Of a DNA stretch of 57,249 nt, positions 15,996 through 26,895 are shown one piece after another. Within the stretch, counting starts at the first letter, position 1. Every line of letters starts with the position of its first letter. The position numbers and the translations under genes are program-made. The stretch spans positions 1 through 57,249 of the forward strand of contig JAFGGI010000013.1 of assembly GCA_016930635.1 (NCBI GenBank), read 5' to 3'. Origin of the DNA: Sedimentisphaerales bacterium. GTDB lineage: Bacteria; Planctomycetota; Phycisphaerae; Sedimentisphaerales; UBA12454. The notes under the pieces were generated by a model. That model was not told the origin of the DNA and did no database searches. It was given only the letters and a program-made list of their open reading frames with translations.

Positions 15996-16652
15996 ATGGC
16001 AAAAGAATATTTTATACACGAAAGCAGTTACGTTGATGACGGTGCGAAGATCGGCAAAGGCACGAAGATATGGCATTTTAGTCATATAATGAAATGCACG
16101 ATCGGCGAAAATTGTATCTTTGGACAAAATGCTCATGTTGCCAATGACGTTGTTATAGGAAATAACGTCAAGGTTCAAAATAATGTTTCGATATATACGG
16201 GCACAATTATCGAGGACGATGTTTTTCTGGGGCCCAGTTGTGTGCTTACAAATGTTTTGAATCCCCGTTCACAGGTGAACCGTCACAGTGTTTATGAAAA
16301 GACGGTTATTAAAAGAGGTGCTACGGTCGGTGCCAACGCAACTGTTGTCTGTGGTATCGAATTGGGCAGGTATTGTTTTATTGCAGCAGGCGCTGTTGTT
16401 ACGAAAGATGTGCCTGATTATGCGATGATGGTAGGTTCGCCTGCGAAGCAGGTCGGCTGGATGAGCAGGCACGGGGTAAAATTATCTGCTCCGAACGAGG
16501 CAGGCTTTATGGTCTGTCCGGAGAGCAAGTTCAGATACAAGGAGGTTGAAAAAGGTGTTTTGAGGTGCCTTGACCTCGATGAGGAAAAGCCGCTGCCGGC
16601 GAATTTATCTGTCGGCAAAATTAGTTACAGGGAATTTAAGGATAAAAAATAA
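15996..16652 (+). CDS. wbpD: WbpD-like UDP-sugar 3-N-acetyltransferase
   Basis: I choose the ATG at 15996 (218 aa). A GTG at 15963 would add 11 residues that do not look like the family, and neither start has a clear Shine-Dalgarno. The protein is a left-handed beta-helix of hexapeptide repeats (IGENCIFGQNAHVANDVVIG). It acetylates the 3-amino group of the WbpE product. The C-terminal tail carries two cysteines (MVCPESKFRY and LRCLDLD), as in other WbpD-like proteins. Fifteen bases separate it from wbpE. Together these four genes make UDP-2,3-diacetamido-2,3-dideoxyglucuronic acid. Confidence 0.85.
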   Translation: MAKEYFIHESSYVDDGAKIGKGTKIWHFSHIMKCTIGENCIFGQNAHVANDVVIGNNVKVQNNVSIYTGTIIEDDVFLGPSCVLTNVLNPRSQVNRHSVYEKTVIKRGATVGANATVVCGIELGRYCFIAAGAVVTKDVPDYAMMVGSPAKQVGWMSRHGVKLSAPNEAGFMVCPESKFRYKEVEKGVLRCLDLDEEKPLPANLSVGKISYREFKDKK

Positions 16653-16667
16653 TTTACGGAGATTTCG

Positions 16668-17768
16668 ATGCAGGTACCATTGTTGGATTTAAAAGCACAG
16701 TATACAAGGATTAAAAAAGATGTTTTGGCGGCGATAGGTGAAGTTCTTGACAGTCAAATGTGTATCGGCGGGCCCATGGTTAAAGAGCTTGAAGAGAAAG
16801 TTGCGGCGATAAGCAATTGTAAACATGCGGTTGGGGTCAGCAGCGGCACCGATGCGATATTGAACAGTCTTATGAGTCTGGGTATTGGCAGCGGCGATGA
16901 AGTAATCACAACTCCTTTTACGTTTTTTGCTACGACCGGTTGTATCGCAAGGGTTTGCGCCAAGCCTGTTTTTGTAGATATTGACCCGAAGACATATAAT
17001 ATAAATCCTGAGCTGATAGAGCAGGCTATAACCGAAAAGACTAAAGCTATTATGCCGGTGCATCTTTACGGACAAATGGCGGATATGGATCCGATCATGG
17101 AAATTGCAGCCAAACACAATCTTTATGTTATTGAAGATGCGGCTCAATCAATCAGCAGTACATATAAAGGCAAAAAGGCAGGCAGTGTAGGAAGCTGCGG
17201 CTGTTTTAGTTTCTTCCCGAGCAAGAACCTGGGAGGTATCGGTGACGGGGGGATGATAGTTACAAATGACGATAAGATATATCATATGCTTTTTATTATG
17301 CGCAATCACGGCAGTGAGCCAAAGTATTATCATAAATTTGTAGGCGGTAATTTCAGACTTGATCCTATTCAGGCAGCGGCACTGCTTGTAAAATTGCCTT
17401 ATCTTGAGGACTGGTCACAGGGGCGAAGGGATAATGCTGAGTATTATAATAAGAAATTTTCCGGCACATCTGTCGGGATACCTTATATAGACCCTAATTG
17501 TGTGACCATTTATAATCAATATGTAATCAGGGTACCGAAGCGTGACGAGGTATTTAAGAAATTAAAAGAGCAGGATATCGGCTGTGAAATTTATTATCCT
17601 GTTCCGATGCATCTGCAGGAGTGTTTCAGTTATCTCGGCTATAAAGAGGGAGATTTTCCTGAGGCAGAAAGGGCGGCAAACGAAGTGATGGCGCTGCCGA
17701 TATATCCGGAACTTACCGACAAGATGAAAGATTATGTGATAGAAGCAGTTCTTGAATCGCTGAAATAA
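16668..17768 (+). CDS. wbpE: WbpE-like PLP aminotransferase (DegT family)
   Basis: 366 aa, fold-type I aminotransferase of the DegT/DnrJ/EryC1/StrS group. The PLP lysine is K186 in FFPSKNLGG, with D157 in VIEDAAQS stacking the cofactor nitrogen. SSGTDAI and TTPFTFFAT are the usual phosphate-binding and substrate segments. In the WbpA-B-E-D route it transfers an amino group from glutamate to the 3-keto sugar made by WbpB. GGAGA is placed before the ATG. It may also be the only candidate amine donor step in the locus for the formylated sugar discussed elsewhere. Confidence 0.88.
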   Translation: MQVPLLDLKAQYTRIKKDVLAAIGEVLDSQMCIGGPMVKELEEKVAAISNCKHAVGVSSGTDAILNSLMSLGIGSGDEVITTPFTFFATTGCIARVCAKPVFVDIDPKTYNINPELIEQAITEKTKAIMPVHLYGQMADMDPIMEIAAKHNLYVIEDAAQSISSTYKGKKAGSVGSCGCFSFFPSKNLGGIGDGGMIVTNDDKIYHMLFIMRNHGSEPKYYHKFVGGNFRLDPIQAAALLVKLPYLEDWSQGRRDNAEYYNKKFSGTSVGIPYIDPNCVTIYNQYVIRVPKRDEVFKKLKEQDIGCEIYYPVPMHLQECFSYLGYKEGDFPEAERAANEVMALPIYPELTDKMKDYVIEAVLESLK

Positions 17769-17784
17769 TCATCAAGAAATCATT

Positions 17785-19086
17785 ATGAAGATTGCTGTTA
17801 TAGGCATTGGTTATGTTGGTCTTGTTGCAGCCGGTGGTTTGGCTGAAAGCGGCAATCATGTAATATGTGTCGATAATGACAGGAAGAAGATAAAGGACCT
17901 TAAAAAGGGAGTCATTGGGATTTATGAGCCGGGACTTTCTGATATCGTCCGGAACAACGAAAAAGCTGGAAGGCTGAGCTTTACGACAGATCTGCAGGAA
18001 GCTGTTAACCAGTCACAGGTAATCATTCTTGGTGTCGGTACGCCCAGTGCCGAAGACGGCTCAGCAGATATATCGGCTGTGCTGGAGGTTTGCGCACAGA
18101 TTGCTGAGTGCATGAAGGAATATAAAATCATTGCTACCAAGAGTACGGTGCCTGTAGGGACTTGCAAACGGGTAACAGAATTGATGAAAAGCAAAACACA
18201 GATTCCGTTTGATTACGTAAGCAATCCGGAATTTCTTAAAGAAGGTTCAGCAGTCGAGGATTTTACAAAGCCTGCCAGGGTTATAATAGGTACAGATAAT
18301 CCTGAGGTGCGCAAAATTATGAAGCAGCTATATGCGCCTTTTATGCGAAGGGGCAGCAGGATGGTTTTTATGGATCCTGCAAGTGCGGAAATGACCAAGT
18401 ATGCATCCAATGTAATGCTTGCGACGAGGATTTCATTTATGAATGAGCTTTCCGGATTATGTGAGAAGTTCGGTGCTGATATCGAAAAAGTCAGAGCGGG
18501 TATGGGAGCTGATCCAAGGATTGGAAATGCCTTTCTTTTTGCAGGAGTCGGTTACGGGGGGAGCTGTTTTCCAAAGGATGTCAAGGCGCTGATTCATACA
18601 GGTGTAGAAGAAAACTGTCCAATGACGATAACCGAAGCAGTTCAGCAGGCAAATTATAATCAGCATAACAGGTTTGCGAATAAAGTGTTGAATTATTTCA
18701 AGGGCAGAGAGAGCAAAACCGTACTTGCTGTTTGGGGGCTTGCGTTTAAGGCAAAGACAGATGATGTTAGAGAATCACCTGCGATATGGTGTATAAATGA
18801 GTTTTTGGGAGCGGGTATTAGAATCCGGGCCTTTGACCCTGCGGCAATGGAAACAGCTAAGGCAGTTTTAAGCAATAGAATAGAGGCAGGTAAAGATGAG
18901 TATGAAGTACTCGAAGAAGCTGACGGGTTGGTAATATTTACAGACTGGCAGCAGTTCAGGACGCCTGATTTTGATTTGATAAAAGAAAAACTTAAAGAGA
19001 CAGTGATTTTCGACGGCAGAAATCTTTATGAGCCGGCTGATATGAAGAAATTAGGAATTGAGTATTATTGCATAGGCAGAGAATGA
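17785..19086 (+). CDS. ugd: UDP-glucose 6-dehydrogenase
   Basis: 433 aa. Converts UDP-glucose to UDP-glucuronate with two NAD. The N-terminal motif is GIGYVGLVAA (7-16), the middle domain has STVPVGT, and the nucleophile is C261 in GYGGSCFPKDVKAL, the Ugd form. The C-terminal domain has WGLAFKAKTDDVRESP. The stop codon overlaps the start of the following epimerase gene (ATGA at 19083-19086), so the two are translationally coupled and probably act in succession. No clear Shine-Dalgarno before its own ATG. Confidence 0.9.
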   Translation: MKIAVIGIGYVGLVAAGGLAESGNHVICVDNDRKKIKDLKKGVIGIYEPGLSDIVRNNEKAGRLSFTTDLQEAVNQSQVIILGVGTPSAEDGSADISAVLEVCAQIAECMKEYKIIATKSTVPVGTCKRVTELMKSKTQIPFDYVSNPEFLKEGSAVEDFTKPARVIIGTDNPEVRKIMKQLYAPFMRRGSRMVFMDPASAEMTKYASNVMLATRISFMNELSGLCEKFGADIEKVRAGMGADPRIGNAFLFAGVGYGGSCFPKDVKALIHTGVEENCPMTITEAVQQANYNQHNRFANKVLNYFKGRESKTVLAVWGLAFKAKTDDVRESPAIWCINEFLGAGIRIRAFDPAAMETAKAVLSNRIEAGKDEYEVLEEADGLVIFTDWQQFRTPDFDLIKEKLKETVIFDGRNLYEPADMKKLGIEYYCIGRE

Positions 19087-20039
19087 TAAAGAGGGTATTT
19101 GTTACCGGCGCAGCGGGTTTTATCGGTTCACATCTTTGCGAGAGGTTGATTAACAATAATCATATTGTTGTGGGACTGGATAATTTTGATCTATTCTACG
19201 ACAGGAAAATTAAGGAATCTAATATAAGGACTCTTACAGAATCGGACAAGTTCGAATTAATCGAAGGTGATATAAGAGATGCTGATTGTGTTGAGTCAAT
19301 ATGCGAAGACGGCATAGATATTATTATTCATCTGGCAGCTAAAGCAGGTGTAAGGCCTTCTATCTTAAATCCGGTTGAATATCAATCGGTTAATATTGAA
19401 GGTACGACAGTTATTCTGGAGGCGGCGAAGAGATACAACGTTAAGAAGTTTATCTTTGGTTCCAGTTCAAGTGTTTATGGCAATAACGAAAAAATACCAT
19501 TTTCTGAGACGGACAATGTGGATTTTCCGATATCGCCTTATGCTGCGACGAAGAAGGCAGGTGAGCTGCTTTGTCATACTTATAGTCACCTTTACGATAT
19601 TGATATGACCTGCCTGAGATTTTTTACTGTTTACGGGCCGAGGCAGCGGCCTGATCTGGCGATACATAAATTTGCCAGTTTGATCGAACAAGGTAAACCG
19701 ATACCGGTATTTGGTGATGGTTCTATGATGCGTGACTTTACATATATTGATGATATTATTGATGGAGTTATCGCGGCAATCGAAAGGTGTAAAGGCTTCG
19801 AGGTTTATAATCTTGGCGAGTCGAAGCCGGTAAGACTTGATGAGTTGATTGCAGAAATCGAAAAGGCGCTTGGTAAAAAAGCCAGGATAGAAAGATATCC
19901 TGTTCAGCCGGGTGATGTTGAAAGAACATTTGCGGATATCACAAAAGCCGGCAGGGAGCTTGGGTATAATCCTCAAACAGATATTGCAGAGGGATTGAAA
20001 AAATTTGTTGTGTGGCTTAGAGAGACTGTGACTGTATAA
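19083..20039 (+). CDS. UDP-glucuronate 4-epimerase-like SDR
   Basis: 318 aa from the ATG that overlaps the ugd stop; an in-frame start 15 bases upstream is less likely. The cofactor motif is TGAAGFIGSH. NFDLFYDRKIKESNI resembles the N-F-x-x-x-Y-D-x-x-x-K segment of CapI-type UDP-GlcA 4-epimerases, and SPYAATKKAGE gives the catalytic Tyr and Lys. With Ugd it would make UDP-galacturonate. The general epimerase class is firm. The substrate is inferred from motif and coupling. Confidence 0.78.
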   Translation: MIKRVFVTGAAGFIGSHLCERLINNNHIVVGLDNFDLFYDRKIKESNIRTLTESDKFELIEGDIRDADCVESICEDGIDIIIHLAAKAGVRPSILNPVEYQSVNIEGTTVILEAAKRYNVKKFIFGSSSSVYGNNEKIPFSETDNVDFPISPYAATKKAGELLCHTYSHLYDIDMTCLRFFTVYGPRQRPDLAIHKFASLIEQGKPIPVFGDGSMMRDFTYIDDIIDGVIAAIERCKGFEVYNLGESKPVRLDELIAEIEKALGKKARIERYPVQPGDVERTFADITKAGRELGYNPQTDIAEGLKKFVVWLRETVTV

Positions 20040-20060
20040 AAATTTTCCGGGGTGAAGATT

Positions 20061-21065
20061 ATGAAAGCATTAATAACGGGCATAACCGGGCAAGACGGTT
20101 CATATTTGACTGAATTTCTGCTTGGAAAGGGGTATGAAGTTTATGGTCTTATTCGCAGAAGCTCTTCATTTAACACTGAGCGAATAGATCACATATATAA
20201 AGACCCGCATGAAAACACTAAACTTAAACTTGTTTATTCAGATTTGACTGACGGCAGCAATCTGCATTCTTTATTGAACGGGATCAATCCTGATGAGGTT
20301 TATAATCTTGGCGCACAAAGTCATGTCCGTGTCAGTTTTGACCAGCCTATTTATACTGCCAACGTTGATGCTTTAGGGACGCTGAGGATTCTTGAGGCGA
20401 TTCGTTCTATGAAAAAACCGGCAAAATTTTATCAGGCCTCCAGCAGTGAGATGTATGGACAGGTTGCTGAAACACCTCAGACTGAAAAGACCCCTTTTTA
20501 TCCGCGAAGCCCATACGGCTGTTCGAAGGTTTATGCGTTCTGGCAGACAATTAATTATCGTGAGGCATATAATATTTTTGCCTGTAATGGAATATTATTC
20601 AATCACGAATCGCCGCGAAGAGGCGAGACATTTGTTACCCGCAAAATAACCAGAGCTGCGGCAAGAATAAAGCTTGGTCTGCAGGACAAGCTGTATCTCG
20701 GTAACCTTGAGGCCAAACGAGACTGGGGTTTTGCGGGCGATTATGTCGAAGCGATGTGGCTGATGATGCAGCAGAAAAAAAGCGATGATTTTGTAATTGC
20801 TACAGGCCAGACTCATTCAGTGAAGGAATTTCTTGATGAAGTTTTCAGTTATCTGGAGATGGACTGGGAAAAATATGTGGAGATAGATTCGAGATATTAT
20901 CGCCCGGCAGAAGTTGATATGCTGCTTGGTGATGCTTCAAAGGCGAAAAAAGTTCTCGGTTGGGAGCCAAAGGTCGATTTTAGGGAATTAGCACGATTGA
21001 TGGCTGATGCTGATATGAAAATTGCAAAGAATGAAAAGATTATAGTTGATCATCAGGGGGAATAA
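20061..21065 (+). CDS. gmd: GDP-mannose 4,6-dehydratase
   Basis: 334 aa from the ATG at 20061 (GGGGTG about eight bases upstream); a GTG at 20052 is possible. Converts GDP-mannose to GDP-4-keto-6-deoxymannose. Family features are [10 protein letters not shown] near the N-terminus, [21 protein letters not shown] (catalytic Tyr, Lys) and [19 protein letters not shown], which is diagnostic. The stop is directly followed by the GDP-fucose synthase start. Length is a little below the usual 340-370 aa. Confidence 0.93.
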   Translation: MKALITGITGQDGSYLTEFLLGKGYEVYGLIRRSSSFNTERIDHIYKDPHENTKLKLVYSDLTDGSNLHSLLNGINPDEVYNLGAQSHVRVSFDQPIYTANVDALGTLRILEAIRSMKKPAKFYQASSSEMYGQVAETPQTEKTPFYPRSPYGCSKVYAFWQTINYREAYNIFACNGILFNHESPRRGETFVTRKITRAAARIKLGLQDKLYLGNLEAKRDWGFAGDYVEAMWLMMQQKKSDDFVIATGQTHSVKEFLDEVFSYLEMDWEKYVEIDSRYYRPAEVDMLLGDASKAKKVLGWEPKVDFRELARLMADADMKIAKNEKIIVDHQGE

Positions 21066-22004
<939 letters not shown>

Positions 22005-22049
22005 GCATTAAATTATCGCAAATGGCGAGTTCAATTTCCTTTTAATACT

Positions 22050-23372
22050 ATGAAAAAACATAAAGTCGTTTTTTTGCTTTTCCTATTATTTTTCTGGAAT
22101 GTTCAATTATTGGCTGCCAATGAAGGCAAGGGGATTGCGAATATATTTCCTCAGAAACTTGAATTAATGACGAAAGACAGCTGGTCAAGTGCGCCATTGA
22201 GCACCAATAGTGCGTTTGATAAGTTGTCAAGGTATGATGCGGTATGGTGTGCTCAGTTAATAGCAAGGCATAATCCGAAAGCGTGGGCGTTCATACGGCG
22301 CAATGAGCCGGACATCCTGATGCTGCATTATATAAGCGGATGTTCTGTACAGATCGACGGCGGTTTTGTCTGTTTGGATTATAATTATATTAATAAACAT
22401 CATCCCGAATGGTTTTTATTAGCGGATAATAAAAATGCAGACAGAGGGGATTATAAATATAACAATAAAAGAATCCGCTGGAATAGTGAAGACAAGAAAC
22501 ATAGTTATTATAATCGATTTTATTTAGATGTTGCAAATAAAGAATTCCAAACCTGGGCGGCACAGGAGATACTAAATCTTGTTAAGGGAAGCGGCCAGGT
22601 GGGAACAGGTGCATATGATGGTGTTGCGATGGATAATGTTTATGTCGGCAGACGATTGCATAAGCGGTTCCAGTTCAAATATCCGAATTGGAAATATGCG
22701 GATGATTATGCCGGATGGAGTAAAGGGTACAGCGATTATCTAAAAACGGTTAAACAGGTTCTAAATAAACACGGTTTTATTCTTGTGGCTAATCATAATC
22801 CTGCCGGTGAGGATCGTGCCGGCGAAGATCAGACATGGGGGACTTTTTACGATAGTGTTGATGGTCTTTTGAGCGAACAGTCGCTTAAGTCGGGGTGGAA
22901 CAAAGATTCTTACTTTACTGGGGATAAATGGCTGGCGGCCATAGAAAGACATGAGGAAGTTTTAAAAAAGGGTCTAATAAACTGGTGGGCCTGTCATCCG
23001 GAGGGGGAGCATCAGCGAGATGAAGATATATTTATGTATACATATTGTTCGTGGCTGTTAATTCGGGAGCCGGGCAAAAGTTTGTATTCTATGCATGCCA
23101 CAAAGTTTCCGAGTCGCAACGGCAGTTGGTGTGATGAGTATGATCTGCCGATCGGCCTGCCTGTTTCGAAGCGATATTTGCAAAATAATTGCTGGCTAAG
23201 AGAGTATAATAATGGTATAATAATAGTTAATCCTACGAAGGGGAAACAAAAAATAATTATGGACCCACAAAGGTTGTGGCTGGATTGGTCATCTAAAAAA
23301 AGCGTTGGTGAGATTGATATGCCTCCGCGAAGCGGGAGAATATTGTTGCCTACGCCTTATAAGCCAGAATAG
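22050..23372 (+). CDS. secreted GHL15-like putative glycoside hydrolase
   Basis: 440 aa with a Sec signal peptide (about 1-22, ending LLA). The mature part looks like a TIM-barrel protein of the hypothetical glycosyl hydrolase 15 group: DAVWCAQLIARHNP near the start, YDGVAMDNVYVG (189-200, acidic D195 at a strand end), ILVANHNPAG, and a C-terminal beta region with IIIVNPTKGKQ. Catalytic residues are not established. The start lacks a clear Shine-Dalgarno. Its place between sugar-nucleotide genes and the flippase suggests it trims or processes the exported polysaccharide. The family call is by memory of motifs. Confidence 0.6.
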   Translation: MKKHKVVFLLFLLFFWNVQLLAANEGKGIANIFPQKLELMTKDSWSSAPLSTNSAFDKLSRYDAVWCAQLIARHNPKAWAFIRRNEPDILMLHYISGCSVQIDGGFVCLDYNYINKHHPEWFLLADNKNADRGDYKYNNKRIRWNSEDKKHSYYNRFYLDVANKEFQTWAAQEILNLVKGSGQVGTGAYDGVAMDNVYVGRRLHKRFQFKYPNWKYADDYAGWSKGYSDYLKTVKQVLNKHGFILVANHNPAGEDRAGEDQTWGTFYDSVDGLLSEQSLKSGWNKDSYFTGDKWLAAIERHEEVLKKGLINWWACHPEGEHQRDEDIFMYTYCSWLLIREPGKSLYSMHATKFPSRNGSWCDEYDLPIGLPVSKRYLQNNCWLREYNNGIIIVNPTKGKQKIIMDPQRLWLDWSSKKSVGEIDMPPRSGRILLPTPYKPE

Positions 23373-23443
23373 CCTATAGGGTTGTACAGGAAATTGTTGT
23401 AAAAGGAGTTGGAAAGTTATGATATTTTTACGGGGAGTTTGTG

Positions 23444-25795
23444 ATGAAAAGGTGGGTCATATTAACAGGAGTTTTGTGTTTATTGGCAAGCAGTTTAGCG
23501 TCGGCATGCGAGCCTGAGCCTACGCCTGAACCTGAGCCTAAATCTAAGTTATGTTCAAATCCGGATTTGAACAGGGATGGTACAGTAGATTTATTAGATC
23601 TGGCAATTTTTTCGAGAGAATGGCTTCGAGTTGATAGTCAGAAGGTAAGCGACCTTATGCATAATGCGGTATTTACTCGTGGCAGTATCGCTTTTTTAGA
23701 CGGCAAGGAATATGTTGCCGATGCTCCGCGCAGGAAGTTAGTAGCGGTTAGTGGACTTAGTGATGTTTGGATACACGGTGTGGAAAATGTTGATGGAGGG
23801 GATAATGTTATATTGTCTCCCAAAGGTATAGCCGGGAATTATATATATGCTACTAATATAGACAAGGATAATATTTACCGTTCTCTTGATGGTACTAATT
23901 GGGAGCAAATTACCGATGGTCTTACAGATATACATATGATATACGGGACTCAAACTGGAGCAATACTTATTGCTAAAGCAGTTTGTGGGCAGATGAATAT
24001 ATTCAGATCAACAGTTGGAGGAGGTGATCTGACAGATTCGACACTTCCTGCTCCATCTATAATTTTGCCTAAGTCTGCTGATGGTTTGCACTTGGTATCT
24101 GTAGCTTTATGGAGCTTTCATCAAGGACAAAATGGAACAATTTGCCTTAATGAATACGGCAATAGTGGTTGGCCGGGGCCGGAATTTGAAAGAGACAGGA
24201 TATACAGGTCTACTGATGATGGGATCACTTTTGTTCAAGTATATGAGGAACCTGATGTTGTTAGGCACAGTCATATTATAATGAAACATGAAGCGACTGG
24301 ACGATGGGTAAATGTTTTTGGTGATGGTTCATGGGTAAATAAAGTAGTCAAAAGCGACGATGACGGTGTAAACTGGTCTACACTTGACCCGCAATTAGAC
24401 AGCCATTTTCAGCCGGTGGATTTTTATGATTACGGTCATCCAACTAAATTACTCTATGGTTCAGATGGAGTTGCATTTATCGGCACATTTGATGTAATGA
24501 CAGCTGAAGTGACACCTCTTTATGCGGATGGCGACAGGGTAGTTTGGCCTTATGTTTTTTCTATTTTTTATCATGAAGGTGTATTCTATGCAGGGACATA
24601 CTCCGAGCACAGTGAAAGTGAAGATCGTCGAATGGCTATTCTGGTAAGTTCTGATTTGAATCACTGGGCGGTGTATCATCAGTTTCGTAATGGAGAGAAA
24701 ACAGTGAATAGATTTCTTGGGGTTTATGGCAATAAGATACATGGTATAGTAACAATGGAGGATGGAGCTACCTGGCGACATTTTTCATTTACACCGACGA
24801 CAGTGGAAGTTGTTAACGGTTTGTGTCTTGATCCTGCTACGACTAATTTACTGGATACGGCACAATACTCAAGTGTTGAGACCGATACTTCTTTCTGGTC
24901 ATGCGGAACGGCAACAGGTACCCGGATGACAACGGATTCGCTTCATGGCTCAGCTTGTTTTTGTGTAACGGGCGATTGTCCTACTGTTACGGTTTATCCG
25001 CGTTGCCGGCCTGTTGTGCCGGGCAAGACTTACAGCGGCAGAATATGGCTCAAGGGTAATGCCCATAATCAGATGGGGCGGCTAAATTGGTTTATATATG
25101 GTAGTTCGCGAAGAGGCAGTGACCATTACTATCACTTGAGTCAGGAAGAGTGGACGGAAATAGTATTAGAGCCTGTCACCATTGACAGCAATGAAACTCA
25201 TATGGTAATTCATGTAAGGCCTCGTAGTGGTAATCCGGAATTTTTGGGGCCATATAGTTTTATGGTTGATGCCGCGCAATATGAAGAATCACCTCCAAGC
25301 CGATGGCAGGTGGGAGGGATTCCCAGGGCCGATGAAACATTATCTAAGACAACAGAGACTCCGGAAGAGTGGACAGAAGAGATACTATGGGCGCCGGAAT
25401 GCCGAAGCGAATGGTATGCCAACTCGGGTAATCAGTACATCAAGAGTTGGTGTAAAGATCCTAATAACTACATGGAGTTGTATTACGATCCTTGCGGTAG
25501 CACATTTGTTTTACAAACAATAGTCGAAGGTCATTCTCAAACGGCTATAATAAGTTCTTCGTATTCATTTTATCGTAATAGCGTAATCAGATTTATTATT
25601 AAATGTAATGAAGAGTTGTTGCAGCTATCAGTAGCTGTTGCCGGGCCTTTTGAGCATATATCTGGTCCACCTGTAGATTTTTTGAGGTCTGCTACTTTGA
25701 CCAGCAAGACAGGCAACCGCGATGGTGTTGGCGTAATGTCATGCACTATTTTGACGGATAAACTTTATGATGGTGCAGTGTATATTATAGAATAA
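23444..25795 (+). CDS. secreted sialidase-like protein with N-terminal dockerin
   Basis: 783 aa; the ATG at 23444 is preferred to the GTG just before it (GGGGAG upstream). The signal peptide ends ASA-C, followed by a Pro/Glu repeat linker (EPEPTPEPEPKS) and one dockerin-type loop, NPDLNRDGTVDLLDLA with IFSREWL, placed here at the N-terminus rather than the usual C-terminus. Residues about 70-440 look like a BNR/sialidase beta-propeller (IYRSTDDGITF, VVKSDDDGVNWS). Residues about 460-620 resemble a carbohydrate-binding jelly roll, and a last beta domain ends the protein. No classic catalytic set was identified, so binding and hydrolysis are both possible. Confidence 0.6.
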   Translation: MKRWVILTGVLCLLASSLASACEPEPTPEPEPKSKLCSNPDLNRDGTVDLLDLAIFSREWLRVDSQKVSDLMHNAVFTRGSIAFLDGKEYVADAPRRKLVAVSGLSDVWIHGVENVDGGDNVILSPKGIAGNYIYATNIDKDNIYRSLDGTNWEQITDGLTDIHMIYGTQTGAILIAKAVCGQMNIFRSTVGGGDLTDSTLPAPSIILPKSADGLHLVSVALWSFHQGQNGTICLNEYGNSGWPGPEFERDRIYRSTDDGITFVQVYEEPDVVRHSHIIMKHEATGRWVNVFGDGSWVNKVVKSDDDGVNWSTLDPQLDSHFQPVDFYDYGHPTKLLYGSDGVAFIGTFDVMTAEVTPLYADGDRVVWPYVFSIFYHEGVFYAGTYSEHSESEDRRMAILVSSDLNHWAVYHQFRNGEKTVNRFLGVYGNKIHGIVTMEDGATWRHFSFTPTTVEVVNGLCLDPATTNLLDTAQYSSVETDTSFWSCGTATGTRMTTDSLHGSACFCVTGDCPTVTVYPRCRPVVPGKTYSGRIWLKGNAHNQMGRLNWFIYGSSRRGSDHYYHLSQEEWTEIVLEPVTIDSNETHMVIHVRPRSGNPEFLGPYSFMVDAAQYEESPPSRWQVGGIPRADETLSKTTETPEEWTEEILWAPECRSEWYANSGNQYIKSWCKDPNNYMELYYDPCGSTFVLQTIVEGHSQTAIISSSYSFYRNSVIRFIIKCNEELLQLSVAVAGPFEHISGPPVDFLRSATLTSKTGNRDGVGVMSCTILTDKLYDGAVYIIE

Positions 25796-25831
25796 ACAAT
25801 TCGTTCGTATTATTGTCTACCTATTACCGGG

Positions 25832-25957
25832 GTGATCAAAACCATACCGGAAGAAATTAGAGATTATGATATGAAGCCAGCTCAAATCAGAGCCAATAGT
25901 TTGTGCCAGGATTTTGCAGGGGTATTTTTTGGTAATTTCATATACAGAGAATGTTAA
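25832..25957 (+). pseudogene. decayed 5' copy of the flippase gene
   Basis: Bases 25895-25964 align without gaps to 26968-27037 inside the intact flippase gene, about 80% identical by eye. In frame the relic reads NSLCQDFAGVFFGNFIYREC then TAA, against NSLRQDFVWMFFGNFIYRGC in the flippase. Its open frame starts at a GTG (25832) and stops at 25955-25957 after 41 residues. The methyltransferase gene separates relic and intact gene. The rest of this 224-bp spacer is not recognisable. Confidence 0.8.
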
Positions 25958-26019
25958 TGTGGCAACTTTAAATTAGGATTTGACATCTTAATTAAACAGA
26001 TTTTGTTTGCGGAGGTTAC

Positions 26020-26841
26020 ATGCCCGAAGAAGTATTATGGTTTGAACAAAGAAAATGTTTAGTATTTATAGAAAATAAAGCTACGCCGTCATTTTGGAGT
26101 GACCGTTGGGAAACAGGAATGGATTGGAAGACGAAAATTACTCGTTCACGACAAAGTAGATACTGGTCTAAAATTTTGAAAAAGTATTTACCTGACAAAA
26201 GTGCGCGGATTATAGAAGGTGGTTGTGGGTATGGACATTTGGTTGACGCTATGGACTATTGGGGGTATAAAGCTGTTGGTGTTGATTTTGCAGCCGAAAC
26301 GGTTGCCAAGATTAAAGAAGTAATGCCTCAGTTAGATGTGCGTGTGGGAGATGTCCGCAATTTACAATTTGAGGATGATTATTTTGATGGCTATTGGTCA
26401 CTTGGAGTAATTGAGCATTTCTGGGATGGTTACCAAGAAATACTCGCAGAAATGTATAGAGTGCTTAAACCAGGAGGGTATGCACTTGTTACTTTCCCAA
26501 GCGTTTCACTTGCAGACAGAATAAGAAAGTCTTGTGGTGGCTATAAAAAATACAATCAATCTGTTGAGCCGGAAGATTTTTATCAATTCGCATTAAATCC
26601 GCGTGATGTGATTAAGGACTTTGAAAAGCTTGGCTTTGAGTACATAACAATTTCCAGCAGAAATGGTTTTCTTGGGTTAGAGAGGGTTTTACCGTGTACT
26701 AAAGGTATATTTGCCAAAACGGTTGAATTTGCGAAGAAAGGCCTTTTTGCTAAGATAGTGGTGCATGCAATTAGTTTTATGATTGCCCCAATTTGCGGTA
26801 GTGGCGTATTGATGGTGATGAGAAAGAAGGATAGGATATAA
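26020..26841 (+). CDS. class I SAM-dependent methyltransferase
   Basis: 273 aa with GGAGG before the ATG. Motif I is EGGCGYGHL, motif II/III regions are AVGVDFA and VRVGDVRNLQF, then SLGVIEHFWDG and YRVLKPGGYALVTFPS, a standard Methyltransf_11 layout. It probably methylates a sugar of the repeat unit or its lipid-linked form. A hydrophobic C-terminal tail (about 245-268) may attach it to the membrane. It is flanked by a decayed copy of the flippase 5' end and the intact flippase, suggesting the gene was inserted here. Confidence 0.78.
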   Translation: MPEEVLWFEQRKCLVFIENKATPSFWSDRWETGMDWKTKITRSRQSRYWSKILKKYLPDKSARIIEGGCGYGHLVDAMDYWGYKAVGVDFAAETVAKIKEVMPQLDVRVGDVRNLQFEDDYFDGYWSLGVIEHFWDGYQEILAEMYRVLKPGGYALVTFPSVSLADRIRKSCGGYKKYNQSVEPEDFYQFALNPRDVIKDFEKLGFEYITISSRNGFLGLERVLPCTKGIFAKTVEFAKKGLFAKIVVHAISFMIAPICGSGVLMVMRKKDRI

Positions 26842-26895
26842 ATCATTTATTCTTCAAAAATTAAACCAGATTAAGACATCTATCAAGACAGAATT

